A stretch of DNA of 64,000 bases from Vibrio sp. 10N.286.49.B3 (GCF_002873395.1 NZ_MCUV01000002.1:60168-124167), one strand, 5' to 3'. Shown: positions 32,401 through 42,225, counted from the first letter of the stretch. The notes: generated by a model from the sequence alone, not told the origin. Numbers and translations are program-made.

Positions 32401-32899
32401 AAATAAGGCGGTATATCTCATTGCTTTTTACACCTTGCTCTGTGCTCGAAGCGGTTGGGCAAATAGTTCATCAAATTTAATGGTTAAGCAAATAGGGGAG
32501 GAAGCGGCAGCTAGTTTGTATCTGCCACAAAGGGAAGTGGTTGATTATCGCCAATCGCTTCAGCGCGATCCATTTCAAGTACTCACCAAGTCGACGACTA
32601 CCTCTGTGCAGTGTCCATCACCGTCAAAGACGTACTCTCATGATGAGAAGGCTGTGTTAAGCGGTTACGAGCTCGATCAATTACAACTTAAAGGCGTTAT
32701 CGGCAGTCAATCAGTCGTAACCGCTATTATCACCACCCCTGAGAATGAACTTATACGTTTGCAGTCTGGGCAAAGTGTCGGAAATAATCAGGGCATCGTG
32801 GTTGAAGTTAGCGCGAGTTATTTAGTGATAGAAGAGTGGATTTTAGATGCTTATGGCTGCAAGCAACCTCAGCGTACTACGCTGCATTTATCGAGCTGA
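32393..32899 (+). CDS. pilP: Type IV pilus assembly protein PilP
   Basis: PilP connects the PilN/PilO pair to the PilQ secretin. The start is the ATG at 32393 (the GTG just before it is less likely), giving 168 residues. A hydrophobic N-terminal segment contains a single cysteine, but YTLLC has Leu at -1, a poor lipobox; a signal peptidase I site after GWA is an alternative, so lipidation is uncertain. The C-terminal beta domain (LKGVIGSQSVVTAII, LQSGQSVG) is the conserved PilP fold. Context secures the call. Confidence 0.88.
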   Translation: MSKNKAVYLIAFYTLLCARSGWANSSSNLMVKQIGEEAAASLYLPQREVVDYRQSLQRDPFQVLTKSTTTSVQCPSPSKTYSHDEKAVLSGYELDQLQLKGVIGSQSVVTAIITTPENELIRLQSGQSVGNNQGIVVEVSASYLVIEEWILDAYGCKQPQRTTLHLSS

Positions 32900-32930
32900 A
32901 GATCACAAAGAGAATAAAGGAGGGATATAG

Positions 32931-34286
32931 ATGATTAAGCAAACGATCCTGTTGTTGGTATTGATGATCTTTTTCAGTGCCGCCATCAATGCAAAAGAGA
33001 ACTCAGCGACTCACTTGCTATCAGAGGCAGAAAGTCGAGAGCAGGTAGATCAACTTATTACATTGAACTTTCAAAATATAGCGGTACGGCGAGTGCTGCA
33101 GTTAGTCGCAGAATATAGCGATTTTAATTTAATTATTGCCGACTCTGTTGTTGGGGAAGTATCGGTTAGGCTAAAGGATGTGTCATGGCAGCAGGCTTTA
33201 GAAACCATCTTAAAAATTAAGCGATTAGAAAAGCGTATCGAGGGTAATGTGATGTTTATTGCTCCTGCTGCCCAGTCAGTCAAAATTAAACCACGCCCTG
33301 AAACGCCAGTATTGACCATTACACAGCCCGCTGCTTTGCAATCAGAACTGATTCGTGTCCATTTTGCTAAAGCCAGTGATATCGCCGCCATTATTCATGG
33401 TGGCAGTTCCGTTGGTATGCTGTCTCCGCTTGGCTCGATGAGCGTAGATGAACGAACAAATGCGATGTTAGTTCGAGATGTTGATGAAAATATAACGAAG
33501 ATAAAAGCGATCGTTAAGCAGTTAGATATTCCCGTTAAGCAAGTGGAAATAGAAGCGCGTATTGTCATCATGAATCAAGGTAATTTAGAGGAGCTAGGCG
33601 TTCGCTGGGGATTACTCTCTACGCAAAAGAATATGACCGTCGGCGCTTCGCTTGAGGGCAACTTAGCAGCAGTGAATGGCGGTGAGCATAATATCGATGA
33701 CTTTCTTAATGTGAATTTAGGCGTCACTTCGGCGAATGCGACAAGTATTGCATTTCAAGTGGCGAAATTAGGCTCTGAAACCTTGTTAGATTTAGAGCTA
33801 TCGGCATTACAGCAAGAGTCCAAAGCCGAAATTATCTCTAACCCACGTTTAATTACGACCAACAAACACCCCGCTTATATCGAGCAGGGAACGGAAATCC
33901 CTTATGTTGAATCAGCCTCCAGTGGTGCTACATCGGTTGCTTTTAAAAAAGCGGTATTGAGCTTAGAGGTCACTCCACAAATCACGCCAGATAATCGCTT
34001 AGTTCTGGATTTATATGTAACGCAGGATCGCCCAGGAACTGTAGTGAAAACAGGAACGGGTGAGGCGGTGGCTATTGATACGCAGAGGATCGGGACTCAG
34101 GTATTAGTGGATGATGGTGAAACGATCGTATTAGGCGGAATTTACCAGCACAGCATTATAAAGAGTGTTGATAAAGTCCCTGTGCTAAGCGATTTGCCAT
34201 TTGTCGGCGGACTTTTTCGGCGAAATTATGAAAATATGGGCAAAAGTGAACTGCTAATATTTGTGACTCCGAAGGTCATAATGTAA
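32931..34286 (+). CDS. pilQ: Type IV pilus secretin PilQ (short form without AMIN domain)
   Basis: PilQ is the outer-membrane secretin through which the pilus passes. The 451-residue product has a signal peptide (about 1-21), an STN/N0 domain (about 45-115), an N1 domain (about 135-200) and the secretin domain (from about 205), with VPVLSDLPFVGGLFRR and ELLIFVTPKVI near the end. The peptidoglycan-binding AMIN domains present in most PilQ proteins are absent, making it closer in layout to E. coli HofQ. AAAGGAGG is a very strong ribosome binding site. It is the last gene of the pil operon. Confidence 0.92.
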   Translation: MIKQTILLLVLMIFFSAAINAKENSATHLLSEAESREQVDQLITLNFQNIAVRRVLQLVAEYSDFNLIIADSVVGEVSVRLKDVSWQQALETILKIKRLEKRIEGNVMFIAPAAQSVKIKPRPETPVLTITQPAALQSELIRVHFAKASDIAAIIHGGSSVGMLSPLGSMSVDERTNAMLVRDVDENITKIKAIVKQLDIPVKQVEIEARIVIMNQGNLEELGVRWGLLSTQKNMTVGASLEGNLAAVNGGEHNIDDFLNVNLGVTSANATSIAFQVAKLGSETLLDLELSALQQESKAEIISNPRLITTNKHPAYIEQGTEIPYVESASSGATSVAFKKAVLSLEVTPQITPDNRLVLDLYVTQDRPGTVVKTGTGEAVAIDTQRIGTQVLVDDGETIVLGGIYQHSIIKSVDKVPVLSDLPFVGGLFRRNYENMGKSELLIFVTPKVIM

Positions 34287-34333
34287 GAAAAAAGGTAATT
34301 AATTGCTCATATCGAAAATATAATTTGCATTAG

Positions 34334-34394
34334 TGGCACCATACCTTGATAATTTCGGGTCTTATCACGAAATATCTGTGAGGAATTGGTGCCA
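34334..34394. repeat. Nested inverted repeats between pilQ and aroK
   Basis: An outer perfect pair TGGCACCA (34334-34341) / TGGTGCCA (34387-34394) encloses an inner pair ATTTCG/CGAAAT (34352-34373). There is no T-run, so it is not a simple terminator; it may be a structured leader of aroK. Confidence 0.6.
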
Positions 34395-34475
34395 CAGAGT
34401 GAATTATTTCAGTATTTATACTGACCTATCTTGTGGCGATGTCATTGAATTAACGTCGTAAAGTTACTGCTAAAC

Positions 34476-34994
34476 ATGGCTGAGAAACGCAATATTTTTC
34501 TTGTCGGCCCAATGGGCGCCGGCAAAAGTACAATAGGTAGACACCTTGCTCAACAACTGCATATGGAGTTTTTGGACTCTGATACCGTAATCGAAGAGCG
34601 CACTGGCGCTGATATCGCTTGGGTATTTGATGTTGAAGGTGAGGATGGTTTCCGTAAGCGCGAAGAAACTGTGATCAACGATCTGACCGAAGAGCAAGGT
34701 ATTGTTCTGGCGACAGGTGGTGGTTCAGTGCTGAGCAAAGAAAACCGCAATCGTCTATCTGCACGTGGCATCGTTGTTTATTTAGAAACAACGATTGAAA
34801 AGCAACTTGCTCGCACAAACCGCGACAAGAAGCGCCCTTTACTTCAAACCGACAACCCACGTGATGTTCTAGAAGAACTCGCAGTGGAGCGTAACAAACT
34901 TTATGCTGAGGTTGCGGATTACACTATTCGCACTGATGATCAAAGTGCAAAAGTGGTAGCCAATCAGATCGTAAAAATGCTAGAAGAACGTTAA
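34476..34994 (+). CDS. aroK: Shikimate kinase I AroK
   Basis: AroK phosphorylates shikimate on the way to chorismate. The 172-residue product has the P-loop GPMGAGKST at 11-19, the shikimate-binding [11 protein letters not shown] region, and the lid with [10 protein letters not shown]. No strong ribosome binding site is visible, but [14 protein letters not shown] is the family N-terminus. aroB follows after 24 bases, giving the standard aroK-aroB-damX-dam order. Confidence 0.98.
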   Translation: MAEKRNIFLVGPMGAGKSTIGRHLAQQLHMEFLDSDTVIEERTGADIAWVFDVEGEDGFRKREETVINDLTEEQGIVLATGGGSVLSKENRNRLSARGIVVYLETTIEKQLARTNRDKKRPLLQTDNPRDVLEELAVERNKLYAEVADYTIRTDDQSAKVVANQIVKMLEER

Positions 34995-35018
34995 GTTCAA
35001 TTTTTTGGAGAGCAAACC

Positions 35019-36104
35019 ATGGAACGGATTACGGTCAATCTAGCTGAGCGTAGCTACCCGATCTCTATCGGTGCTGGGTTATTTGACGACCCAGCGTACC
35101 TTTCTTTTTTATCAGCAAAGCAAAAAGTTGTTGTGATCAGTAATACTACGATCGCCCCGCTTTATGCCGATAAAATTGTATCGATGCTTGAGCAAGTAAA
35201 CTGTCAGGTCTCTGTCTTAGAGTTACCTGACGGTGAGCAATATAAAAGTTTAGCTACCTTTGAAACGGTCATGAGCTATTTACTTGAAGGCAATTTTAGC
35301 CGCGATGTGGTGATTATTGCTTTAGGTGGTGGTGTGATCGGTGATTTGGTCGGCTTTTCCGCTTCTTGCTATCAACGTGGTGTAGATTTTATTCAAATCC
35401 CAACCACTTTGTTATCTCAAGTCGATTCTTCAGTCGGTGGCAAAACAGCAGTAAACCATCCTTTAGGTAAAAATATGATTGGGGCATTTTATCAGCCACA
35501 ATCCGTAATTATTGATATCAACTGTTTACGTACGCTACCTGAGCGTGAATTTGCAGCTGGGATGGCGGAAGTGATTAAGTACGGCATTATTTATGATGCA
35601 GACTTTTTCGCTTGGCTAGAAGAAAACCTCGATAAACTTTATGCTTTAGATGAAGACGCTTTAATCTACGCAATTGCCCGCTGCTGCCAAATAAAGGCAG
35701 AAGTTGTTGCTCAAGATGAAAAAGAGTCTGGTATTAGAGCATGGTTAAACCTTGGTCATACCTATGGGCACGCTATTGAAGCTGAGCTTGGGTATGGTAA
35801 CTGGTTGCATGGTGAAGCCGTATCATCGGGAACGGTGATGGCAGCGAAAACTGCGCAGCTACAAGGGTTAATTACCCAGCAACAACTTGATCGTATTATC
35901 GCAATTTTAACGCAAGCAAAATTACCAATACATACCCCTGAAAGTATGTCTTTTGATGATTTTATGCGCCATATGATGCGTGATAAAAAAGTACTATCAG
36001 GGCAATTAAGGTTAGTGTTACCAACGGATATTGGTTGTGCCGATGTTGTCGCGGACGTCCCGCAGGCTATCATTAAGCAAGCCATTGATTTTTGTCGACG
36101 TTAA
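35019..36104 (+). CDS. aroB: 3-dehydroquinate synthase AroB
   Basis: AroB converts DAHP to 3-dehydroquinate, using NAD and a metal ion. The 361-residue product has LPDGEQYKS, the glycine-rich [13 protein letters not shown] for [19 protein letters not shown], and metal-binding histidines in [10 protein letters not shown] and LHGEAV. TTGGAGAG precedes the ATG. It follows aroK closely and is followed by damX after 33 bases, so it is part of the same operon. Confidence 0.98.
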   Translation: MERITVNLAERSYPISIGAGLFDDPAYLSFLSAKQKVVVISNTTIAPLYADKIVSMLEQVNCQVSVLELPDGEQYKSLATFETVMSYLLEGNFSRDVVIIALGGGVIGDLVGFSASCYQRGVDFIQIPTTLLSQVDSSVGGKTAVNHPLGKNMIGAFYQPQSVIIDINCLRTLPEREFAAGMAEVIKYGIIYDADFFAWLEENLDKLYALDEDALIYAIARCCQIKAEVVAQDEKESGIRAWLNLGHTYGHAIEAELGYGNWLHGEAVSSGTVMAAKTAQLQGLITQQQLDRIIAILTQAKLPIHTPESMSFDDFMRHMMRDKKVLSGQLRLVLPTDIGCADVVADVPQAIIKQAIDFCRR

Positions 36105-36137
36105 CTAGCAATAGTGATGACCTTTTAGGGGTGTTGC

Positions 36138-37712
36138 ATGAGTTTGAATTACGGACCAAGAGAGTTAGAACTCGGGACACAAAATGAGTTACTTGAGCGG
36201 TTACAGCTTTTAACTCAATTTAATTCAAACTTTATCACGATCCATGGTCAGCAGGGGGCTGGAAAATCTTGGCTTGCACAGCGTTATTTAGAAGTGTGGG
36301 TTGAAGATAAAAACCAAGCTCTCCTGTTATGCCATCCAAATCAAAATGAAGAGCAGCATCGCTCGACATTATTAAGCCAAATCTTCTCTTCTCCTGACTC
36401 CAACGCCTTTGATGCTTTAGTAGATAGCTTTCTCTATTTTTTAGATAGAGAGGAGTGTGATATCGCTATTGTTATTGATGATGGACATTGTTTAAGCGAT
36501 GCACTCATTGCTGAACTTTGGATGCTAATATTAGAAGCACAACAGCAGCCTCATTGGGTGATCAATGTCATTTTATTTGATCAAACCGATAGCCCAGATA
36601 AGCAACACCAGCATAATATTTTAAAGCAATTGAGTCATGGGCAGGACGCTCAACCGATAGAACTTGATATCACTCCTTTATCCGATCGAGAAGTGATGCA
36701 TTTTTTTGATACTTTGGTGGCAAGGCACATTAGTGACGAGATGGATGCTCAAACTCGCAGAGCATTACTATCGACTCCGCCTTTGCCTGGTAGGCTTATG
36801 GAATTGGTGGATCTAAAAATGGAAAAAAGGATCATTATTCGCTCTTTTGTTGGCTCGCCAGCGAAAATTGGCGTATCAGCTGTGTTACTTTTATTGATTA
36901 TCGGTTTAGGTTACTGGTGGTTATTTAGCCGCACGTCACCCGTTCCGATCTATGACGAGATCACACTTGCCCCTCAAGAGCAGACCGTGATCCCAACGTT
37001 AGCTATCCCCGATCAAAAACAAGAGCAAGAAACGGATCCATCTGTGCTAGTGGATGATTCCAGCGCACTGCCACCGAGTGTTGTTTCCGATACGGTGACG
37101 GTGAAAGAGAGCGTGCAGCAAAGTACAGAAAGAGTTGTGATTAGTTCCGATCAAGTTGATGCGCTTTTAGGCGAGCCTTTAATTAATCCTTCTGATGAAA
37201 CTCCCGTTGAGCAAGTTATTATCGATGCAGGTGCAGGTGCAGGTGCAGGTGCAGGTGCAGATGTTGGTATTGACGTTGAGCAGGCAGTAGAGAGCTTAAC
37301 TCCAGTTCAAGACGATACCGTGGTTGAGCGAATGGATGAGTCTGTACCTATTGTTGAATCCATGCCTGCAGATGAAGTCGTACAAAGTGGTGAAGCAGTA
37401 TCAATCAAGCCCAAACTCGCTCATGAAGCTTTGCTCGCTGTGGATACGAATCGTTATACACTACAAATTGCCGCTTTGACCTCGATGTCAGATGTTGAAA
37501 GCTTTATAGAAAAATACTCCCTGCAATCACAAGCTCGTACTTATCGAACCCTGCGCAATAGTCGCGAGTGGTTTATCGTCACGTTGCAGGACTTTAGTAG
37601 TATTCAACAGGCTAGAGATGAGATTAGTCGTCTACCTGAGGGGCTTCAATCTCTAGGACCTTGGGCTAAATCGATAAATCAGGTTCACCGAGAGATAGAA
37701 GATGCGAATTAG
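36138..37712 (+). CDS. damX: DamX-like SPOR-domain protein with N-terminal ATPase
   Basis: DamX is an inner-membrane division protein that binds septal glycan through its SPOR domain. The 524-residue product has a cytoplasmic ATPase-like domain (P-loop GQQGAGKS at 37-44), one membrane segment at about 244-264, an acidic periplasmic linker, and a C-terminal SPOR domain (about 440-515, YTLQIAALTS). Within the linker a GCAGGT hexanucleotide repeat encodes an alternating Gly-Ala run at about residues 364-375. It lies between aroB and dam, as in enterics. Confidence 0.93.
   Translation: MSLNYGPRELELGTQNELLERLQLLTQFNSNFITIHGQQGAGKSWLAQRYLEVWVEDKNQALLLCHPNQNEEQHRSTLLSQIFSSPDSNAFDALVDSFLYFLDREECDIAIVIDDGHCLSDALIAELWMLILEAQQQPHWVINVILFDQTDSPDKQHQHNILKQLSHGQDAQPIELDITPLSDREVMHFFDTLVARHISDEMDAQTRRALLSTPPLPGRLMELVDLKMEKRIIIRSFVGSPAKIGVSAVLLLLIIGLGYWWLFSRTSPVPIYDEITLAPQEQTVIPTLAIPDQKQEQETDPSVLVDDSSALPPSVVSDTVTVKESVQQSTERVVISSDQVDALLGEPLINPSDETPVEQVIIDAGAGAGAGAGADVGIDVEQAVESLTPVQDDTVVERMDESVPIVESMPADEVVQSGEAVSIKPKLAHEALLAVDTNRYTLQIAALTSMSDVESFIEKYSLQSQARTYRTLRNSREWFIVTLQDFSSIQQARDEISRLPEGLQSLGPWAKSINQVHREIEDAN
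37227..37260 (+). repeat. GCAGGT hexanucleotide tandem repeat inside damX
   Basis: Five complete GCAGGT units plus four further bases run without interruption. The unit is a multiple of three, so copy-number change adds or removes Ala-Gly pairs without frameshift. Confidence 0.9.
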
Positions 37713-37781
37713 CGGTGAGCTTAGGCTGAAAATGTGTTACATTTCGCCCCCTATTTTTTTTGTTGATAGATAGAGCAGTAA

Positions 37782-38618
37782 ATGAAAAAGCAGCGCGCCT
37801 TTCTTAAATGGGCTGGTGGTAAATATGGTCTTGTTGAAGAGATCCAGCGTCACCTGCCACCTGCTCGTAAATTAGTCGAACCTTTTGTTGGTGCCGGCTC
37901 TGTATTTTTAAATACGGATTATGACGACTATTTATTAGCTGATATCAATCCTGATTTGATTAATCTCTATAATTTGCTCAAAACCGATCCAGAAACTTAC
38001 ATCGTTGAAGCAAAGCGTTGGTTCTGTGCTGAGAATAATCGTAAAGAAGTCTTCTTAGATATTCGAGCTCAGTTTAATCAAACCGATGATATTTTTTATC
38101 GTTCTTTAGCTTTCTTATACATGAATCGATTTGGGTTTAATGGTTTATGCCGTTATAACAAAAAGGGGGGCTTTAACGTTCCTTTTGGTTCTTATAAAAA
38201 GCCTTATTTCCCAGAAGCTGAATTAATCTTTTTTGCTGAAAAAGCGAAGAAAGCGACATTTGTCTGTGAAGGTTATCCGGAAACCTTCAGTCGTGCGCGC
38301 AAAGGGTGTGTTGTTTATTGTGATCCACCTTATGCGCCATTATCTACGACGGCAAATTTCACGTCGTATGCCGGTAATGGTTTCTCTTTAGATGACCAAG
38401 CTGCACTGGCTGATATTGCCGAAAATGCCGCGAACAAACGGGGTATTTCAGTTCTTATTTCTAATCATGATACGACATTAACGCGTCGTCTTTATCATGG
38501 TGCTGATTTAAGTGCGATTAAGGTTAGGCGTACGATTAGTCGTAATGGTGCCGGGCGTAATAAAGTCGATGAACTTTTAGCGCTATTTCGTGCCGATAAA
38601 GATAAAACACATGCTTAA
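37782..38618 (+). CDS. dam: DNA adenine methylase Dam (GATC)
   Basis: Dam methylates adenine in GATC, guiding mismatch repair and replication timing. The 278-residue product has the AdoMet motif FLKWAGGK at 8-14, VEPFVGAGSVF, and the catalytic DPPY at 181-184. In Vibrio, Dam is reported to be essential. It follows damX after 69 bases and precedes rpe. No adjacent restriction enzyme is present, which fits an orphan regulatory methylase rather than a restriction system. Confidence 0.98.
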   Translation: MKKQRAFLKWAGGKYGLVEEIQRHLPPARKLVEPFVGAGSVFLNTDYDDYLLADINPDLINLYNLLKTDPETYIVEAKRWFCAENNRKEVFLDIRAQFNQTDDIFYRSLAFLYMNRFGFNGLCRYNKKGGFNVPFGSYKKPYFPEAELIFFAEKAKKATFVCEGYPETFSRARKGCVVYCDPPYAPLSTTANFTSYAGNGFSLDDQAALADIAENAANKRGISVLISNHDTTLTRRLYHGADLSAIKVRRTISRNGAGRNKVDELLALFRADKDKTHA

Positions 38619-38745
38619 TTCGCCTTTGTATTAAGTCGAGCAAAACCGCTTTAACTAACAATCTTTCAACAATTACTGTTCAGGACTAGGATCTAAACGA
38701 TTGCTTAGGTAGAATTGCGCCCGAAATTGGTCACAATCCCCATTT

Positions 38746-38774
38746 TTAAGCATGAATCTTTTATTCGTGCTTAA
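38746..38774. repeat. 12-bp hairpin between dam and rpe
   Basis: TTAAGCATGAAT and ATTCGTGCTTAA pair with one wobble around a 5-base loop. No T-run follows on the plus strand, so it is probably not a terminator for dam; it lies 36 bases before rpe. Confidence 0.6.
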
Positions 38775-38810
38775 GAGTGAGTCTACTTTAATTGCCCTAA
38801 GAGGTCCGGT

Positions 38811-39482
38811 ATGAAAGATTTTCTCATTGCTCCATCTATTCTCTCTGCAGATTTTGCTCGCCTAGGTGAAGACGTAGCGAAAGTGCTCGCTGATGGTGCT
38901 GATGTCGTTCACTTTGATGTTATGGATAATCATTACGTACCGAACTTAACTTTTGGTGCGCCAATCTGTAAAGCATTACGTGATTACGGTATTACTGCAC
39001 CTATTGATGTCCACCTAATGGTTAAGCCTGTTGATCGCATTATTCCTGATTTTGCTAAAGCGGGCGCAACGATGATTACCTTCCACGTTGAAGCTTCAGA
39101 GCATGTTGACCGCACTCTACAACTTATCAAAGAACATGGCTGCCAAGCGGGTGTGGTACTTAACCCTGCGACACCACTCTCTTGCCTAGATTACATTATG
39201 GATAAAGTTGATCTTATCTTACTGATGTCGGTAAACCCTGGTTTTGGTGGTCAGTCATTCATTCCTAATACCCTAGATAAATTACGAGCGGTTCGTAAAA
39301 TGATCGATGAATCTGGTCGTGACATTCGACTTGAGATTGATGGTGGTGTTAAGGTTGATAACATTCGTGAAATTGCAGAAGCAGGCGCGGATATGTTTGT
39401 GGCTGGTTCTGCTATCTTCAGCCAACCGAATTACCAACAAGTGATCGATGAGATGCGTGCTGAGCTAGCAAAAGCAAAATAG
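38811..39482 (+). CDS. rpe: Ribulose-phosphate 3-epimerase
   Basis: Rpe interconverts ribulose 5-phosphate and xylulose 5-phosphate in the pentose phosphate pathway. The 223-residue TIM barrel keeps the motifs [54 protein letters not shown] and VAGSAIF, with the metal ligands and catalytic aspartates. AGAGG precedes the ATG. gph and trpS follow in the enteric order. Confidence 0.98.
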   Translation: MKDFLIAPSILSADFARLGEDVAKVLADGADVVHFDVMDNHYVPNLTFGAPICKALRDYGITAPIDVHLMVKPVDRIIPDFAKAGATMITFHVEASEHVDRTLQLIKEHGCQAGVVLNPATPLSCLDYIMDKVDLILLMSVNPGFGGQSFIPNTLDKLRAVRKMIDESGRDIRLEIDGGVKVDNIREIAEAGADMFVAGSAIFSQPNYQQVIDEMRAELAKAK

Positions 39483-39495
39483 TACGCATTGAGTT

Positions 39496-39547
39496 CGCCC
39501 TTAAAAGTAGGAGAGTGGCATTGAGCTACACTCTGAGTTTAAGGGCG
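39496..39547 (+). repeat. Two-tier hairpin between rpe and gph
   Basis: An outer perfect 10-bp stem (CGCCCTTAAA with TTTAAGGGCG) encloses an inner AGAGTG/CACTCT stem. It is not followed by a T-run. It occupies most of the 88-base gap and could be an mRNA-stability or attenuator element. Confidence 0.7.
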
Positions 39548-39570
39548 TTGTAAATATAGGGATTTAGACA

Positions 39571-40251
39571 GTGCATCAAATAAAAATTATAGCTTTTGAT
39601 CTTGATGGAACCTTACTTGATAGTGTGCCTGATCTAGCGATTGCCGCCGATCAAGCTTGCCAGTCGCTAGGCTACCCAAGTGTGTCAGAGTTGCAAGTCC
39701 GTGATTATGTGGGCAATGGTGCGGATATTTTAATTGCCCGTGCTTTAAGTCGCGATATTACGATCAACCCTGAACTTAGCTCTGAAGTTTGCAGAGAAGC
39801 GCGAATTCGTTTTGATGATTTTTATGCGCAAAGTGGTCACCAAAGTAGTCATCTTTATCCGCATGTAAAAGAGACCTTATCGCGTTTACATCAAGCAGGT
39901 TATATTCTCGCTTTAGTGACCAATAAACCGTCTAAATTTGTCCCTGATGTTTTAGCTCAGCATGATATTACCGCCTTCTTCAGTGATGTGATTGGTGGCG
40001 ATACCTTCCCAGTACGCAAGCCCGATCCGATTGCTTTGAATTGGCTGCTGGAAAAACACCAATGTCATGCCAGTGAAATGCTCATGGTGGGTGATTCTAA
40101 AAATGATATTTTAGCGGCAAAAAATGCAGGTTGTGCCTCTTTTGGTTTAACGTATGGTTACAACCACGGTGAACCTATTGCCCTGTCAGAGCCTGATTAT
40201 GTCGCTGATGATATCGCTCAATTGCTTGAAGTTATTACTATTCCTGCGTAA
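39571..40251 (+). CDS. gph: Phosphoglycolate phosphatase Gph
   Basis: Gph is a HAD-family phosphatase that clears 2-phosphoglycolate arising from DNA repair. The 226-residue product has the HAD motif I AFDLDGTLLDS at 8-18, motif II LVTNKP, the motif III lysine in RKPDP, and motif IV VGDSKND. The start is GTG with AGGGA upstream. It sits between rpe and trpS, and a terminator follows it. Confidence 0.96.
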   Translation: MHQIKIIAFDLDGTLLDSVPDLAIAADQACQSLGYPSVSELQVRDYVGNGADILIARALSRDITINPELSSEVCREARIRFDDFYAQSGHQSSHLYPHVKETLSRLHQAGYILALVTNKPSKFVPDVLAQHDITAFFSDVIGGDTFPVRKPDPIALNWLLEKHQCHASEMLMVGDSKNDILAAKNAGCASFGLTYGYNHGEPIALSEPDYVADDIAQLLEVITIPA

Positions 40252-40309
40252 AGGCTCGAAAAGTTATGAAAAGTGACTAGTAAAATACTTGCCAATGAGT
40301 ACACTGGAT

Positions 40310-40343
40310 AAACCGCGTCGCTATTAGGCTGCGCGGTTTTTTT
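40310..40343 (+). terminator. Rho-independent terminator after gph
   Basis: AACCGCG pairs with CGCGGTT around a 14-base loop and is followed by T-rich sequence; it separates gph from trpS. Confidence 0.85.
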
Positions 40344-40391
40344 ATTTTCGTTGTTATAAATTAAATTTAAGAAGCCAAAGGAATCATAATC

Positions 40392-41411
40392 ATGAGCAAG
40401 CCTATCGTATTGAGTGGTGTTCAACCATCAGGTGAACTGAGTATTGGTAACTACTTAGGTGCTCTACGTCAATGGCAACAGATGCAAGATGACTATGACT
40501 GCCAATATTGTGTCGTAGATTTGCATGCCATCACTGTACGCCAAGAGCCAAAAGCCCTGCATGAAGCAACACTAGATGCACTTGCTATTTGTCTTGCTGT
40601 CGGTGTTGATCCAAAGAAGAGCACGCTATTTGTTCAGTCTCACGTACCAGAGCACGCTCAGCTTGGTTGGCTTCTTAATTGTTACACTCAGATGGGTGAG
40701 CTGAACCGCATGACTCAGTTTAAAGATAAGTCAGCGCGTCACTCAAATGATGTTAACGTTGGTCTTTATGGCTACCCAGTATTGATGGCTGCAGATATTC
40801 TTTTATATGGAGCGCATCAAGTACCAGTAGGTAGTGACCAAAAGCAGCACTTAGAATTAGCTCGTGATATCGCGAACCGCTTTAATAATCGTTATAGCTC
40901 TGATGATGCACCGATTTTCCAAGTTCCAGAACCGTATATTCCAACGGTGAATGCACGTGTAATGAGCCTGCAAGACGCAACGAAGAAAATGTCTAAGTCA
41001 GATGATAACCGTAAAAACGTAATTACCTTGCTTGAAGAGCCAAAGTCTATTTTGAAGAAGATAAACAAGGCGCAAACGGATGCTGAAATGCCACCTCGTA
41101 TTGCTCATGATTGGGATAATAAAGCGGGCATTTCAAACTTAATGGGTCTGTACTCTGCGGCAACGGGCAAAACGTTTGAAGAAATTGAAGCGCAATACCA
41201 AGGCGTTGAAATGTATGGTCCATTTAAGAAAGACGTGGGCGAAGCGATTGTTACTATGCTGGAGCCAATCCAATCTGAGTACAAACGTATTCGTGAAGAT
41301 CGTGCTTACATGGATTCAGTAATGAAAGCGGGCGCAGAGAAAGCATCAGAGCGCGCTGCTGTGACTTTAAAGCGTGCATATGAAGCGGTTGGTTTTGTTT
41401 CTCGCCAGTAA
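40392..41411 (+). CDS. trpS: Tryptophanyl-tRNA synthetase
   Basis: TrpS charges tRNA(Trp). The 339-residue class I synthetase has the HIGH-equivalent [14 protein letters not shown] at about 10-23 and the KMSKS loop (KKMSKSDD at about 198-205), with the DLHAIT and GSDQKQH substrate motifs. AAGGAA precedes the ATG. Terminators lie on both sides, so it is probably transcribed alone from a promoter in the 140-base gap, although readthrough from gph is possible. Confidence 0.98.
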   Translation: MSKPIVLSGVQPSGELSIGNYLGALRQWQQMQDDYDCQYCVVDLHAITVRQEPKALHEATLDALAICLAVGVDPKKSTLFVQSHVPEHAQLGWLLNCYTQMGELNRMTQFKDKSARHSNDVNVGLYGYPVLMAADILLYGAHQVPVGSDQKQHLELARDIANRFNNRYSSDDAPIFQVPEPYIPTVNARVMSLQDATKKMSKSDDNRKNVITLLEEPKSILKKINKAQTDAEMPPRIAHDWDNKAGISNLMGLYSAATGKTFEEIEAQYQGVEMYGPFKKDVGEAIVTMLEPIQSEYKRIREDRAYMDSVMKAGAEKASERAAVTLKRAYEAVGFVSRQ

Positions 41412-41471
41412 TGCCGATAGAGAAAGTGAAGGCTAACCATTCATTTTACTCACATAACGAATAGCATAAAT

Positions 41472-41500
41472 AAGGTCAGTATTTTCACTGACCTTTTTTT
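41472..41500 (+). terminator. Rho-independent terminator after trpS
   Basis: AAGGTCAGT pairs perfectly with ACTGACCTT around a 6-base loop, followed by seven T. Confidence 0.92.
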
Positions 41501-41646
41501 GTGCCAAATTATCGCTATGTTTCAGTTTTTTAATCGTTTATCATTATATCTATCGTTATTTTGTCCAATTATTACGATTGATGATTAGATTTAAAAATGA
41601 ATTCGACACTTTTTACTATTAACCTGATGAGCTAACTACTTCCGCT

Positions 41647-42225
41647 ATGTTATTGATTATTGATAATTATGATTCGTTTACTTACAACTTATACCAATAT
41701 TTTTGTGAGTTAGGAGCTGAAGTTAACGTTATCCGTAATGATGAAATCGATATTGCCGGTATAGAGGCGCTTAATCCTACTCATCTCGTCATCTCTCCCG
41801 GTCCCTGTACGCCAAATGAAGCTGGCATCTCTTTGCAAGCTATTCAGCACTTTGCGGGAAAACTGCCTTTGATGGGCGTCTGTTTAGGGCATCAAGCGAT
41901 TGCTCAAGCTTTTGGTGGTGATGTTATTCGAGCTAGGCAGGTGATGCATGGTAAAACCACACCAATACGCCACACTGGTCGTAGTGTTTTTAAAGATCTG
42001 AATAATCCTCTAACGGTAACGCGCTACCATTCTCTCGTTGTAAAAAAAGAGACGTTTCCAGAGTGCTTTGAACTTACTGCATGGACAGAGCTGCCTGATG
42101 GTAGTATCGATGAAATCATGGGTTATCAGCACAAAGAACTGGCTATTGATGCGGTTCAATTTCACCCTGAATCGATTAAAACAGAACAAGGGCATCAACT
42201 ACTGGCTAACTTTTTGGCTAGGTAG
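41647..42225 (+). CDS. pabA: Aminodeoxychorismate synthase glutamine amidotransferase PabA
   Basis: PabA supplies ammonia from glutamine to PabB for 4-amino-4-deoxychorismate (folate) synthesis. The 192-residue class I amidotransferase has C79 in [15 protein letters not shown] and the His-Glu pair in FHPESI. TrpG of anthranilate synthase is very similar; the position ahead of argD and crp, away from trp genes, favours PabA. No clear ribosome binding site is visible before the ATG. Confidence 0.9.
   Translation: MLLIIDNYDSFTYNLYQYFCELGAEVNVIRNDEIDIAGIEALNPTHLVISPGPCTPNEAGISLQAIQHFAGKLPLMGVCLGHQAIAQAFGGDVIRARQVMHGKTTPIRHTGRSVFKDLNNPLTVTRYHSLVVKKETFPECFELTAWTELPDGSIDEIMGYQHKELAIDAVQFHPESIKTEQGHQLLANFLAR

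Noticed and set aside
37227..37260. Phase-variable contingency repeat in damX
   Set aside because: The six-base unit cannot shift the frame, so on/off switching is not expected; only linker length could change.
37782..38618. Restriction-modification system at dam
   Set aside because: No restriction enzyme or specificity gene is adjacent; the aroK-aroB-damX-dam-rpe context is that of the housekeeping GATC methylase.
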